NCBI GenBank assembly: GCA_045589495.1
Contig: JAZNPF010000041.1
Coordinates: 1-64,000, forward strand
Length of the DNA stretch: 64,000 bases
Reading direction: 5' to 3'
Source: SIG455 sp045589495
Lineage (GTDB): Bacteria > Bacillota > Clostridia > UMGS1810
Shown here: piece by piece, positions 1-8,009 of the stretch
Layout of the letters: every line of letters begins with the position of its first letter
Numbering within the stretch: the first letter of the stretch is position 1
Notes under the pieces: model-generated
Told to the model about the DNA's origin: nothing
What the model saw: the letters and a program-made list of their open reading frames with translations, nothing else
Database searches by the model: none
Program-made: the position numbers and the translations under genes

Positions 1-321
1 TATGTGGTACGTGATAAATAAAACGAATGGGATTAAACTGAAGAAGTTCGAAAGAAAAATTATAATTCCGTTGTTTTCCCAAATGATAAAGTACAAAAGT
101 GAATCAAAGACTACAAGCTTTATGGAGTACTTGGAAACAATATCAGATAAAACAGAAAAAGCTTGGTTAACTTCCTTTAGTTTTTCTGCTGCTTCTGCGT
201 TGCCAGGATTCAAATCCGGATGATATTTTTTTGCAAGTTTCCTATAGGCTTTTTTAATATCATCATCAGAAGCGCCTTTTTCAACACCAAGCACTTCGTA
301 ATAATCGCGTTTATCTGCCAT
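1..321 (-). CDS. dnaJ: DnaJ co-chaperone, 5' part only; homology lost after residue ~60
   Basis: The J-domain start is clear: an N-terminus reading MADKRDYYEVLGVEKGAS, then the HPD motif in KKYHPDLNPG, then VNQAFSVLSD at residues 51-60. A normal DnaJ continues with a charged helix (PEKRxxYD-like) and a G/F region. Here the frame stays open to the window edge but becomes a hydrophobic, Phe/Ile-rich stretch unrelated to DnaJ, and the break lies near position 141. DnaJ delivers clients to DnaK and stimulates its ATPase. It follows dnaK in the usual hrcA-grpE-dnaK-dnaJ order. Either the gene is interrupted or rearranged here, or the assembly is chimeric. Confidence 0.8.
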   Translation of the reverse strand, partial: MADKRDYYEVLGVEKGASDDDIKKAYRKLAKKYHPDLNPGNAEAAEKLKEVNQAFSVLSDIVSKYSIKLVVFDSLLYFIIWENNGIIIFLSNFFSLIPFVLFITYHI

Positions 322-348
322 ACATTTCACCTTTCATACACAGCAATA

Positions 349-368
349 GCGTGGCATATCTGCCACGC
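349..368 (-). other. Intercistronic hairpin between dnaK and dnaJ
   Basis: A perfect 8-bp inverted repeat (GCGTGGCA / TGCCACGC) with a 4-nt loop lies in the 69-bp gap between dnaK and dnaJ. No T-tract follows on the minus strand, so it looks more like an mRNA processing or stability hairpin, or a weak attenuator, than a terminator. Confidence 0.5.
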
Positions 369-390
369 CTTGCCAAAGGACATTGTCAAA

Positions 391-2229
391 TTATTTATTT
401 TCGTCGTCTACTACAGTATAGTCACCGTCATAAGTTCCGCCCTGACCGCCTGCAGCACCGCCCATATCAGGACCTGCCTGTGCGCCCATATCAGGATTTG
501 CAGCCTGATACATCTTTGTTGAAACTTCATAGAATTTATTCTGTAAATCTGTTGTGGCAGTTTTAATAAGTTCTACATCTGTTCCTTTAAGTGCCTCTTT
601 AACAGCGTCAATCTTTGTCTGAATATCTGTTTTGTCTGCTTCTTCCAACTTATCGCCAAGGTCTGCAAGTGCTTTTTCACACTGATATACAAGTGCGTCA
701 GCACCGTTTCTTGCGTCAACATTTTCTTTATTCTTTCTGTCTTCTTCAGCAAACTGTTCTGCTTCTTTTACTGCTTTTTCAATATCCTCTTCAGAAAGAT
801 TTGAACTTGCAGTGATTGTGATATTCTGTTCATTACCTGTTGCCATATCTTTAGCAGATACGTGAACGATACCATTTGCGTCAATATCAAATGTTACTTC
901 AATCTGCGGTACGCCTCTGGGAGCAGGAGCAATTCCTGACAGAGAGAATCTGCCGAGTGTTTTGTTATATGCCGCCATTTCTCTTTCGCCCTGAAGAACG
1001 TGAATATCAACACTTGTCTGGTTATCTGCAGCAGTTGAGAACACCTGACTCTTCTTTGTGGGGATTGTTGTATTTCTTTCAATAAGTTTTGTGCATACGC
1101 CACCCATTGTTTCAATACCAAGTGAAAGCGGTGTAACATCTAACAAGAGGAGGTCTTTAACATCACCTGAAAGTACACCTGCCTGAATTGCAGCACCCAT
1201 AGCTACGCACTCGTCAGGGTTGATACCTTTATGAGGATCCTGACCTATGAAACGTTTAACTGCGTCCTGAACAGCAGGGATTCTTGATGAACCACCAACG
1301 AGCAATACTTTGCTGATATCGCTCGGGTTCAAGCCTGCATCTGAAAGCGCACGTCTTGTGGGTTCCATTGTGGCTTCTACGAGATCAGCGGTGATTTCAT
1401 CAAATTTAGCCTTTGAAAGTGTAATATCAAGGTGTTTGGGGCCTGTTGCATCTGCACTTATAAAGGGAAGATTGATGTTTGATGTTGTAACACCTGAAAG
1501 TTCTATTTTTGCTTTTTCTGCTGCTTCTTTAAGTCTTTGCATAGCCATTTTATCAGCAGAAAGGTCTATGCCTGATTCTTTTTTGAATTCTTCAACGAGG
1601 AATTTTATGATTCTGTCGTCAAAGTCGTCACCGCCAAGACGGTTGTTACCGGATGTAGCCAGAACTTCAAATACGCCGTCGCCTATTTCAAGGATAGATA
1701 CGTCAAATGTACCGCCGCCAAGGTCGTATACCATAATCTTTTGTTCGTTATCTTTGTCCATTCCATAAGCAAGTGCTGCAGCGGTAGGCTCGTTTATAAT
1801 ACGAAGCACCTCAAGGCCTGCAACTTTACCTGCGTCTTTGGATGCCTGACGCTGTGCGTCACTGAAATATGCAGGAACAGTAATAACAGCCTGTGTTACT
1901 GTTTCACCGAGATATGCTTCTGCATCAGATTTAAGTTTCTGAAGAACCATTGCAGAAATTTCCTGAGGTGTGTAGTTTTTATCGTCAATAGCAACTTTTC
2001 TGTCAGTACCCATATCCCTTTTGATAGAACTGATAGTTCTGTCGGGGTTAGTGATAGCCTGACGTTTTGCAACCTGACCAACAAGTCTTTCACCTGTTTT
2101 TGTAAATGCAACTACTGAAGGAGTTGTTCTTGCACCTTCTGCGTTAGCGATAACTACGGGTTCGCCACCCTCCATTACAGATACACATGAGTTTGTTGTA
2201 CCTAAGTCAATACCAATGATTTTTGCCAT
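391..2229 (-). CDS. dnaK: Molecular chaperone DnaK (Hsp70)
   Basis: Full-length Hsp70 of 612 residues. The phosphate-binding motif IDLGTTNS is at residues 7-14, the second phosphate loop DLGGGTFDVSI is near residue 170, and the linker DLLLLDVTPLSLGIETMGG is near 360. The substrate-binding and lid regions end in a Gly/Met-rich tail (GAAGGQGGTYDGD) closing VVDDENK. An ATP-dependent cytoplasmic foldase, it works with GrpE and DnaJ. The start is supported by a GAGAGG ribosome-binding site. It lies third in a heat-shock operon controlled by the CIRCE element upstream of hrcA. Confidence 0.98.
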   Translation of the reverse strand: MAKIIGIDLGTTNSCVSVMEGGEPVVIANAEGARTTPSVVAFTKTGERLVGQVAKRQAITNPDRTISSIKRDMGTDRKVAIDDKNYTPQEISAMVLQKLKSDAEAYLGETVTQAVITVPAYFSDAQRQASKDAGKVAGLEVLRIINEPTAAALAYGMDKDNEQKIMVYDLGGGTFDVSILEIGDGVFEVLATSGNNRLGGDDFDDRIIKFLVEEFKKESGIDLSADKMAMQRLKEAAEKAKIELSGVTTSNINLPFISADATGPKHLDITLSKAKFDEITADLVEATMEPTRRALSDAGLNPSDISKVLLVGGSSRIPAVQDAVKRFIGQDPHKGINPDECVAMGAAIQAGVLSGDVKDLLLLDVTPLSLGIETMGGVCTKLIERNTTIPTKKSQVFSTAADNQTSVDIHVLQGEREMAAYNKTLGRFSLSGIAPAPRGVPQIEVTFDIDANGIVHVSAKDMATGNEQNITITASSNLSEEDIEKAVKEAEQFAEEDRKNKENVDARNGADALVYQCEKALADLGDKLEEADKTDIQTKIDAVKEALKGTDVELIKTATTDLQNKFYEVSTKMYQAANPDMGAQAGPDMGGAAGGQGGTYDGDYTVVDDENK

Positions 2230-2280
2230 AATTATTACCTCTCTATTCTTATTCCGGCAAGTGCCGTTATTCGTACTTAT

Positions 2281-2811
2281 TTAATTTGCAACCTTAACCA
2301 TTGCGTAGCGGATTACCTTTTCTTTATACATATAGCCTTTCTGAAATTCCTCTACAACAATGTTTTCACCGACATTTTCATCGTCTATATGCATTACTGC
2401 GTTATGAAAATCGGGATTAAATGTTTCGCCAACAGAAGCAATTTCTGTAACGCCCATTTTTTCAAATATTTCTTTTGTCTGCTTTAAAACAAGTTCAAAC
2501 CCTTTGTAAAATTCGCTTTCGGTATCGCCGACAGATGCAATTGCACGTTCTAAATTATCAACCACCGGAAGCAGTTGTGCAACCGTTGCACCTACGCAGT
2601 CAACATAGATTTTTTCTTTTTCTTTAACAGTACGTTTTTTGAAATTATCGTACTCCGCCATAACAGATAAAAGTTGATTTTTATACTGTTCTGCCTCGCT
2701 TGGTTCAACAGGCGTATCATCTGTGTTCTGCGCAGTTTCTTCAGCAGCAGTTTCTTTAATTTCTTCTTCTGAGGCTTTGGTTTCTGCTTTTTTGTTTTTC
2801 TTTTCAGCCAT
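2281..2811 (-). CDS. grpE: Nucleotide exchange factor GrpE
   Basis: A 176-residue GrpE with the usual acidic, low-complexity N-terminus (Lys/Glu/Ala-rich to about residue 40). A long coiled coil with the DNFKKRTVKEKE motif follows, then the C-terminal beta domain with FNPDFHNAVM and EEFQKGYMYKEKVIRYAMVKV. It exchanges ADP for ATP on DnaK. The start codon lies 2 bp after the hrcA stop, and its AGGAG ribosome-binding site lies inside the end of hrcA, so the two are translationally close. Confidence 0.97.
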   Translation of the reverse strand: MAEKKNKKAETKASEEEIKETAAEETAQNTDDTPVEPSEAEQYKNQLLSVMAEYDNFKKRTVKEKEKIYVDCVGATVAQLLPVVDNLERAIASVGDTESEFYKGFELVLKQTKEIFEKMGVTEIASVGETFNPDFHNAVMHIDDENVGENIVVEEFQKGYMYKEKVIRYAMVKVAN

Positions 2812-2813
2812 TC

Positions 2814-3848
2814 TTATAAGTCACTCCTATTTATATATTCATCAATACACTCGGCCAAAAACCTGAGTGTAGATACAACCTTTGCATATTCCATTCGTGT
2901 AGGTCCTAAAATTGCAAGTTTGCCCTTAACATTATTACCCATAGAATAATTAAGCGATACAGCACTTAAATCATGTTGTGCAAGAATCGGATTTTCTTTG
3001 CCAATTGTAACACTTACAGAATCTTCGCTATTGCCCGAAATTTCTTTAATAAACGTTTTATTATCTTCTTTTATAAGATGCATAAAATCTTTTGTCCGTT
3101 GTATGTCATTAAATTCAGGATAATCAAATATATTCGTTGCACCCGTTACGATAATCTCTTCATCCTCAAAACTTGCCGCAGTTTTAAGCAGGAAATCAAA
3201 TACAGAATTCAAAAGCCCTGCCTCCACTGGAAGCATTTCTTTTTCAGCCGCCACAACGTCATCTGTAATCATAGCAATATCTATACCAGTAAAACGGTTT
3301 GCAAGATATACGGAAAGTTTTTCGATAACATCATCGTCAATCGGTTTTTGTGTCCGTATAGTCTGATTTTTAACAACACCGTCACCCGTTACAAGAATAA
3401 TAACAAAACTGTGTCTGTCAATATATATCAGCCTGATATTTTTGATTATTTCTTTAGATGCCATTGACGAAGTTACTATCGTTGTATAATTAGTAAGATT
3501 GGCAGCAATATCTGAAACAGTTTTAACAAGTTTACTCAACTCAAGATACTGATTCTGGAGTGAGAATTTTATTCTGTTAATTTCACCAAGTGTCAACGTA
3601 TATTGACTCATAAGTTCGTCTACATACACACGGTACCCCATAGACGACGGAATTCTTCCCGCTGAGGTGTGAGGTTTATCAAGATAACCCATTTCCTCCA
3701 GAAGAGCCATTTCGTTCCTTACAGTGGCAGAACTGACGCCAAGATCGTGGTTTTTAAGTAAATACGACGAACCAACAGGTTCAGCAGTGAGAATATAATC
3801 TTCTATAATGGCTCTCAGGATTTTTCGTCTTCTGTCATTAAGTTCCAT
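2814..3848 (-). CDS. hrcA: Heat-inducible transcription repressor HrcA
   Basis: Starting at the ATG of MELNDRRRKILRAI, the protein is 344 residues, as usual for HrcA. It has an N-terminal winged helix (SSATVRNEMALLEEMGYL, about residues 40-57), then the GAF-like and dimerisation domains, ending in a typical LRFLAECIDEYI helix. A longer reading from an upstream TTG would include the CIRCE operator and has no ribosome-binding site. The chosen ATG is preceded by AGGGGG. HrcA represses its own operon by binding CIRCE and is tuned by GroE. Confidence 0.96.
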   Translation of the reverse strand: MELNDRRRKILRAIIEDYILTAEPVGSSYLLKNHDLGVSSATVRNEMALLEEMGYLDKPHTSAGRIPSSMGYRVYVDELMSQYTLTLGEINRIKFSLQNQYLELSKLVKTVSDIAANLTNYTTIVTSSMASKEIIKNIRLIYIDRHSFVIILVTGDGVVKNQTIRTQKPIDDDVIEKLSVYLANRFTGIDIAMITDDVVAAEKEMLPVEAGLLNSVFDFLLKTAASFEDEEIIVTGATNIFDYPEFNDIQRTKDFMHLIKEDNKTFIKEISGNSEDSVSVTIGKENPILAQHDLSAVSLNYSMGNNVKGKLAILGPTRMEYAKVVSTLRFLAECIDEYINRSDL

Positions 3849-3874
3849 AATGATTATACCCCCTTTTTCACATT

Positions 3875-3901
3875 TTAGCACTCTTTTTATTCGAGTGCTA
3901 A
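3875..3901 (-). promoter_or_regulatory. CIRCE operator (HrcA binding site)
   Basis: An exact CIRCE: TTAGCACTC, a 9-nt spacer, then GAGTGCTAA. It sits between the hrcA promoter and the hrcA start, so HrcA can autoregulate the whole hrcA-grpE-dnaK-dnaJ operon. Confidence 0.98.
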
Positions 3902-3909
3902 CACATAAT

Positions 3910-3938
3910 AAAATACCACTTGGCAAACAGTTTGTCAA
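3910..3938 (-). promoter_or_regulatory. Sigma-A promoter of the hrcA operon
   Basis: On the minus strand, TTGACA (3933-3938) and TATTTT (3910-3915) are separated by exactly 17 bp, and CIRCE begins a few bases downstream. The promoter lies wholly inside a 39-bp inverted repeat (see 3910-3948). Confidence 0.85.
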
Positions 3939-3948
3939 GTAGTATTTT
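3910..3948. terminator. 39-bp near-perfect dyad: likely hemW terminator overlapping the hrcA promoter
   Basis: The two arms AAAATAC.ACTTG.CAAAC and GTTTG.CAAGT.GTATTTT pair over 19 positions around a central A. There are only two non-identical pairs, one of which could be G-U in RNA. On the minus strand it follows the hemW stop by about 35 bp and ends in TATTTTATT, fitting an intrinsic terminator. The same bases supply the -35 and -10 of the hrcA promoter. Confidence 0.6.
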
Positions 3949-3983
3949 ACAATTTTACAATTTATTCACTTTTTATCGTATTT

Positions 3984-5081
3984 TCACATTATAAAATCAG
4001 TTAAAATTGCATTGGAAATATAATATGCATTACGTTTTAGTTTTATCACTCCACCATCGAGAGTGATAAAATCTTTATGTTTTAAAAACTGTTTGCCGAA
4101 AACATCATATATATTCCTGCCGAAGCGTTTTTCAAACTCGTCTGCATTTATTCCCTTATCTGTCATACGCAATCCGAATATAACAAATTCACTCATTTTG
4201 TCTTCTTCATTTAATATTTCTTCAATTTCATTCTTATAATCAAGCAAACCGTCAGTATTCTTACTGCGAACATCATCTATATAAGAGGAGGCACCAGCAC
4301 CTACGCCCACATACTCGCGGCATTCCCAATATCTGCTGTTATGATGCGAATGCTTTTGAGGCAGACAAAAATTTGATATTTCATACTGAACATATCCGGC
4401 ATCGGTTAACCGCTTACATATATATTCATAAAGGTCGGCAAAAGCATCATCTTCCAAAGGCGATATTTCCCCTGACTCCATCTTTGAATAAAAAGGCGTT
4501 CCCTCCTCTATTTTCAAACCATAACACGATATATGTTCAGGTTTCAAAGAAAGCATACAGTCTATACTATGTGCAAGTTTTCTCTTCGACTGTTCAGGCA
4601 AGCCAAACATAAGGTCAAGGCTGACATTATCAAATCCGCACTTACGGATAATATTGTACGTATTATAAATATCTTCCACATTATGAAGCCTGCCCAGAAG
4701 TTTAAGTTCATCATCATTAAAAGACTGGGCACCCATACTTATTCTGTTTATCCCTGCCCTTTTATAGTGAAGAAGTTTTTGTTCCGTTACCGATGCAGGA
4801 TTGACTTCTATTGTTATTTCAGCATCTTCATCAATTTTGAAATGTGACTTTGCGCATTCTAAAATACGAACTATAATATCACTTTCAACAAACGAAGGTG
4901 TTCCGCCTCCAAAATAAACCGTATCAACCTCATATTTTGCGTGAGAGCATATTTCTTCAACGACTTTATCACAGTATTCATTTGCACATAAAATTTTATT
5001 GGCATACGATGTAAAATCACAGTATTCACACTTTTTTGCACAAAACGGAATATGGATATATAAGCCTTTTTTATCTGACAT
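3984..5081 (-). CDS. hemW: Radical SAM heme chaperone HemW (coproporphyrinogen III oxidase-like)
   Basis: 365 residues. Residues 9-23 read IHIPFCAKKCEYCDF and hold the CxxxCxxC radical-SAM cluster ligands (C14, C18, C21). This is followed by YFGGGTPS and EVNPASVT, then RISMGAQSFNDDELKLLGR, a strong HemN/HemW signature. HemW proteins lack oxidase activity and are thought to hand heme to client proteins in the cytoplasm. It lies between lepA and hrcA, the common Firmicute order. The start is supported by an AGAAGGTGG ribosome-binding site, just after the lepA terminator. Confidence 0.93.
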   Translation of the reverse strand: MSDKKGLYIHIPFCAKKCEYCDFTSYANKILCANEYCDKVVEEICSHAKYEVDTVYFGGGTPSFVESDIIVRILECAKSHFKIDEDAEITIEVNPASVTEQKLLHYKRAGINRISMGAQSFNDDELKLLGRLHNVEDIYNTYNIIRKCGFDNVSLDLMFGLPEQSKRKLAHSIDCMLSLKPEHISCYGLKIEEGTPFYSKMESGEISPLEDDAFADLYEYICKRLTDAGYVQYEISNFCLPQKHSHHNSRYWECREYVGVGAGASSYIDDVRSKNTDGLLDYKNEIEEILNEEDKMSEFVIFGLRMTDKGINADEFEKRFGRNIYDVFGKQFLKHKDFITLDGGVIKLKRNAYYISNAILTDFIM

Positions 5082-5103
5082 TTTACCACCTTCTTACAAA
5101 AAC

Positions 5104-5125
5104 AAAGGAGGGATTTCCCTCCTTT
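5104..5125 (-). terminator. Intrinsic terminator after lepA
   Basis: A 9-bp stem AAAGGAGGG / CCCTCCTTT with a 4-nt loop is followed on the minus strand by GTTTTTG. It lies between the lepA stop and the hemW start, so hemW may be read partly by read-through or from its own promoter. Confidence 0.85.
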
Positions 5126-5133
5126 GAAAAATA

Positions 5134-6942
5134 CTATTCATCAAGTTTAAGAACAGACATAAATGCTTCCTGAGGTACTTCAACAGTACCCACCTGACGC
5201 ATACGTTTTTTACCCTCTTTTTGTTTTTCAAGAAGTTTTTTCTTACGGGTAATATCACCGCCATAGCATTTGGCAAGTACGTCTTTTCTCAATGCTTTAA
5301 CAGTTTCTCTGGCAATAATCTTGCCACCGATTGCCGCCTGAATCGGTATTTCAAAAAGTTGTCTCGGTATAGCCTCTTTGAGTTTTTCTGCAATACGTCT
5401 GCCACGCGGATACGATTTTGACTCATGCACTATAAACGAAAGTGCGTCAACAACATCGCCGTTAAGCATAATATCAAGTTTTACAAGTTTTGAACGGCTG
5501 TAGCACTTCATCTCGTAATCAAAAGAAGCATATCCCCTTGTGCGCGATTTGAGTGCGTCGAAAAAGTCATAAATAATTTCATTAAGCGGCAGGTCATAAT
5601 GAAGTTCTGCACGGGTATCGTCAATATATCTCATATTTTTATACACACCGCGTCTGTCCTGACAAAGTTCCATAATATTACCGACAAACTCAGTAGGAAC
5701 CATTATAGATGCCTCAACCATCGGCTCTTCCATATAATCTATTTCAGCCATAGGCGGCAGATTTGTGGGGTTATCAATCCACACCTGTTCACCGTTTGTT
5801 TTTGTAACTTTATAAACAACGCTCGGCGCAGTTGTTACAAGGTCAAGATTATATTCACGTTCTAATCGTTCCTGAATAATCTCCATGTGAAGCAATCCCA
5901 AAAATCCGCATCTGAAACCAAATCCAAGAGCAACAGATGTTTCAGGATCAAATGTCAGAGCAGCATCATTTAACTGTAATTTTTCAAGTGCTTCACGTAA
6001 ATCTCCATATTTAGCACCGTCAGCAGGATAAATACCGCAAAAAACCATCGGATTTACCTTTTTATATCCTGGAAGAGGTTCTTTGGCACCATTTTCAGCA
6101 GTTGTAACAGTATCACCGACACGTGCATCACTTACATTTTTTATACTTGCAGCAATATAACCAACATCGCCTGCTTTGAGTGATTCAGACGGAATCATAC
6201 CAAGCGGCGATAACGAACCAACTTCTACAACGTTGAATTCTTTACCAGTTGCCATAAATTTAATGTTCGTACCAGACGAAATCTCACCATCCATAACACG
6301 CACATATACAATTACACCCTTATATGCATCATAGTAAGAATCAAATATAAGGCATTTAAGGGGGGCAGTTTCATCGCCTGAAGGTGCAGGTATACACTCA
6401 ACAATTTTCTCCAGAACGTCCTCAATACCTATCCCCTGCTTTGCAGAAATAAGCGGTGCATCCTGTGCTTCTATGCCTATAATATCTTCTATTTCATTTT
6501 TAACAGCATCAGGTCTTGCACTGGGCAAATCTATTTTATTTATAACAGGCACAAGTTCAAGGTTATGGTCCACAGCAAGATATGTGTTTGCAAGAGTCTG
6601 TGCCTCTATCCCCTGTGCTGCATCAACTATTAAAATAGCACCTTCACAAGCCGCAAGCGAACGTGATACTTCATAATTAAAGTCGACGTGTCCGGGAGTG
6701 TCAATAAGATTAAATATATATTCCTGACCGTCTTTAGCCTTATAAACCACTTTAACAGCACGTGCTTTGATGGTTATCCCCTTTTCACGTTCAAGATCCA
6801 TATTATCAAGAATCTGATCCTGCATTTCACGTTCAGTAAGAACACCCGTTTTTTCGAGTATTCTGTCAGCAAGGGTTGATTTACCGTGATCTATATGTGC
6901 AATTATACAAAAATTTCTTATATTGTCTTGTCTGTTTGACAT
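5134..6942 (-). CDS. lepA: Elongation factor 4 (LepA)
   Basis: 602 residues from the ATG of MSNRQDNIRNFC. A more upstream ATG overlaps the GAGGAG ribosome-binding site and is unlikely to be used. The G1 motif AHIDHGKST is at residues 15-23, then the G2 and DTPGHVDF motifs and NKIDLP. The C-terminal LepA-specific domain includes YKVTKTNGE, RRGVYKNMRY and the conserved end KKKLLEKQKEGKKRMRQVG. It is a ribosome-associated GTPase that can back-translocate or remodel stalled ribosomes. Confidence 0.98.
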   Translation of the reverse strand: MSNRQDNIRNFCIIAHIDHGKSTLADRILEKTGVLTEREMQDQILDNMDLEREKGITIKARAVKVVYKAKDGQEYIFNLIDTPGHVDFNYEVSRSLAACEGAILIVDAAQGIEAQTLANTYLAVDHNLELVPVINKIDLPSARPDAVKNEIEDIIGIEAQDAPLISAKQGIGIEDVLEKIVECIPAPSGDETAPLKCLIFDSYYDAYKGVIVYVRVMDGEISSGTNIKFMATGKEFNVVEVGSLSPLGMIPSESLKAGDVGYIAASIKNVSDARVGDTVTTAENGAKEPLPGYKKVNPMVFCGIYPADGAKYGDLREALEKLQLNDAALTFDPETSVALGFGFRCGFLGLLHMEIIQERLEREYNLDLVTTAPSVVYKVTKTNGEQVWIDNPTNLPPMAEIDYMEEPMVEASIMVPTEFVGNIMELCQDRRGVYKNMRYIDDTRAELHYDLPLNEIIYDFFDALKSRTRGYASFDYEMKCYSRSKLVKLDIMLNGDVVDALSFIVHESKSYPRGRRIAEKLKEAIPRQLFEIPIQAAIGGKIIARETVKALRKDVLAKCYGGDITRKKKLLEKQKEGKKRMRQVGTVEVPQEAFMSVLKLDE

Positions 6943-6977
6943 CAACGCAAAACTCCTCATTATAATATATTGATTTT

Positions 6978-7006
6978 ATTATATACTCAAAAGTTAAAAT
7001 TGTCCA
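6978..7006 (-). promoter_or_regulatory. Sigma-A promoter of lepA
   Basis: On the minus strand TGGACA (7001-7006) and TATAAT (6978-6983) are 17 bp apart, about 35 bp upstream of the lepA start. Confidence 0.8.
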
Positions 7007-7045
7007 TATTTTTTAAAGAAATAATTTCTTTATTTAAAAAACATA

Positions 7046-7074
7046 TAGACAAATAATTTGTTTTTTGCTAAAAT
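7046..7074 (+). promoter_or_regulatory. Putative sigma-A promoter of the yitT-like gene
   Basis: TAGACA (7046-7051), a 17-bp spacer, then TAAAAT (7069-7074). It lies 38 bp upstream of the chosen start and divergent from the lepA promoter. It also argues against a longer reading that would start near 7058. Confidence 0.6.
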
Positions 7075-7111
7075 AAATTGTACATATTTCAAAATAAAGG
7101 AGATATATCCT

Positions 7112-7972
7112 ATGCAAATTTTATTAACCGACAAATCTTTAATAAAAAAATACTTAATTATAATGTTCGGAAATATTTTAGTTGCATTTGCAGTCGGATG
7201 TTTTTATATACCAAACAAAATTGTAAATGGCGGCGTTTCGGGTATATCAAACATTGTCTACAATACAATTGGTCTTCAGCCAAGTATCTCGATGCTTGCT
7301 GTAAATGTTTTATTTGCTATTATTTCATTTAAAAAACTTGGCATAAGGTTTTTAGCAACATCTTTTATAAACGCAATCGCAATTGCATTGTTTGCTGACT
7401 TCTTTGTTGCCTACGTTCCGCCAATGACAAGCAGCCTTACTCTTGCCGCTGTATTTGGCGGCATCATATACGGCTTCGGAATTGCTCTTTCTTTTGTATA
7501 TGGAGTATCAACCGGCGGTACAGATATTTTGAGCAGATTTTTGCAGGCAATCAATCCGCACATAAAAATAGGAAGGGTATTGCTTGCAGTTGATGCAAGT
7601 GTTATTATACTTTCACTAATCACTTTCCGCCAGATTGATTTGGCTCTGTACGGAATAATTGCACTTTCTATTTCTACTTATGCAATCGACTGGCTTATCG
7701 GAAAACTCAACGTGTCCAAACTTGCTTTTGTCGTTACTGATAAGGGCGAAGAAATATCAAAATTCCTCACTTCCACATCACCCAGAGGAGTAACGATTAT
7801 TGATGTTACAGGGGCTTACACAATGGAAAAGAAAACTTTGCTTATGTGTGCCCTTAAATCAAACGAAATAGTTGAATTTCAGCGCAAAATTCTTGAGATA
7901 GACAAAAACTCGTTCATTATTTTTTCAGAATCTCAACAGATAGTCGGAAACGGTTTCAGAGTATATAACTAA
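7112..7972 (+). CDS. YitT family membrane protein (DUF161-DUF2179)
   Basis: 286 residues from the ATG behind the AAAGGAG ribosome-binding site. Five or six hydrophobic helices fill the first two thirds, with the family signature VNGGVSGISNIVYN and the later SFVYGVSTGGTDILSRFLQ. The C-terminal soluble DUF2179 domain ends SQQIVGNGFRVYN, and its GVTIIDVTGAYT and KTLLMCAL segments are typical. The family is widespread in Firmicutes and its substrate is generally unknown. The gene stands alone with its own promoter and terminator. Confidence 0.9.
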   Translation: MQILLTDKSLIKKYLIIMFGNILVAFAVGCFYIPNKIVNGGVSGISNIVYNTIGLQPSISMLAVNVLFAIISFKKLGIRFLATSFINAIAIALFADFFVAYVPPMTSSLTLAAVFGGIIYGFGIALSFVYGVSTGGTDILSRFLQAINPHIKIGRVLLAVDASVIILSLITFRQIDLALYGIIALSISTYAIDWLIGKLNVSKLAFVVTDKGEEISKFLTSTSPRGVTIIDVTGAYTMEKKTLLMCALKSNEIVEFQRKILEIDKNSFIIFSESQQIVGNGFRVYN

Positions 7973-8009
7973 AAAAATCCCGTAACATTAGATGTTACGG
8001 GATTTTTTT
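7972..8009. terminator. Bidirectional intrinsic terminator
   Basis: AAAAAATCCCGTAACA / TGTTACGGGATTTTTT with a short loop lies between the convergent yitT-like and EamA genes. A/T tracts on both sides let it serve either strand, and it overlaps the stop codon of the EamA gene. Confidence 0.92.

Noticed and set aside
2..223. Plus-strand open frame of 73 codons at the left edge
   Set aside because: It reads straight through the antisense of the J domain and has no ribosome-binding site. Its first ~45 codons may be real foreign sequence, but there is no support for a gene; discussed under the dnaJ break instead.
1310..2118. Long plus-strand open frames within dnaK
   Set aside because: They are antisense to a highly conserved chaperone gene, lack ribosome-binding sites and have Ser/Phe/Cys-rich composition typical of shadow frames.
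3849..3938. Upstream TTG start extending HrcA by 30 residues
   Set aside because: It would translate through the promoter and CIRCE operator and has no ribosome-binding site; the internal ATG has AGGGGG.
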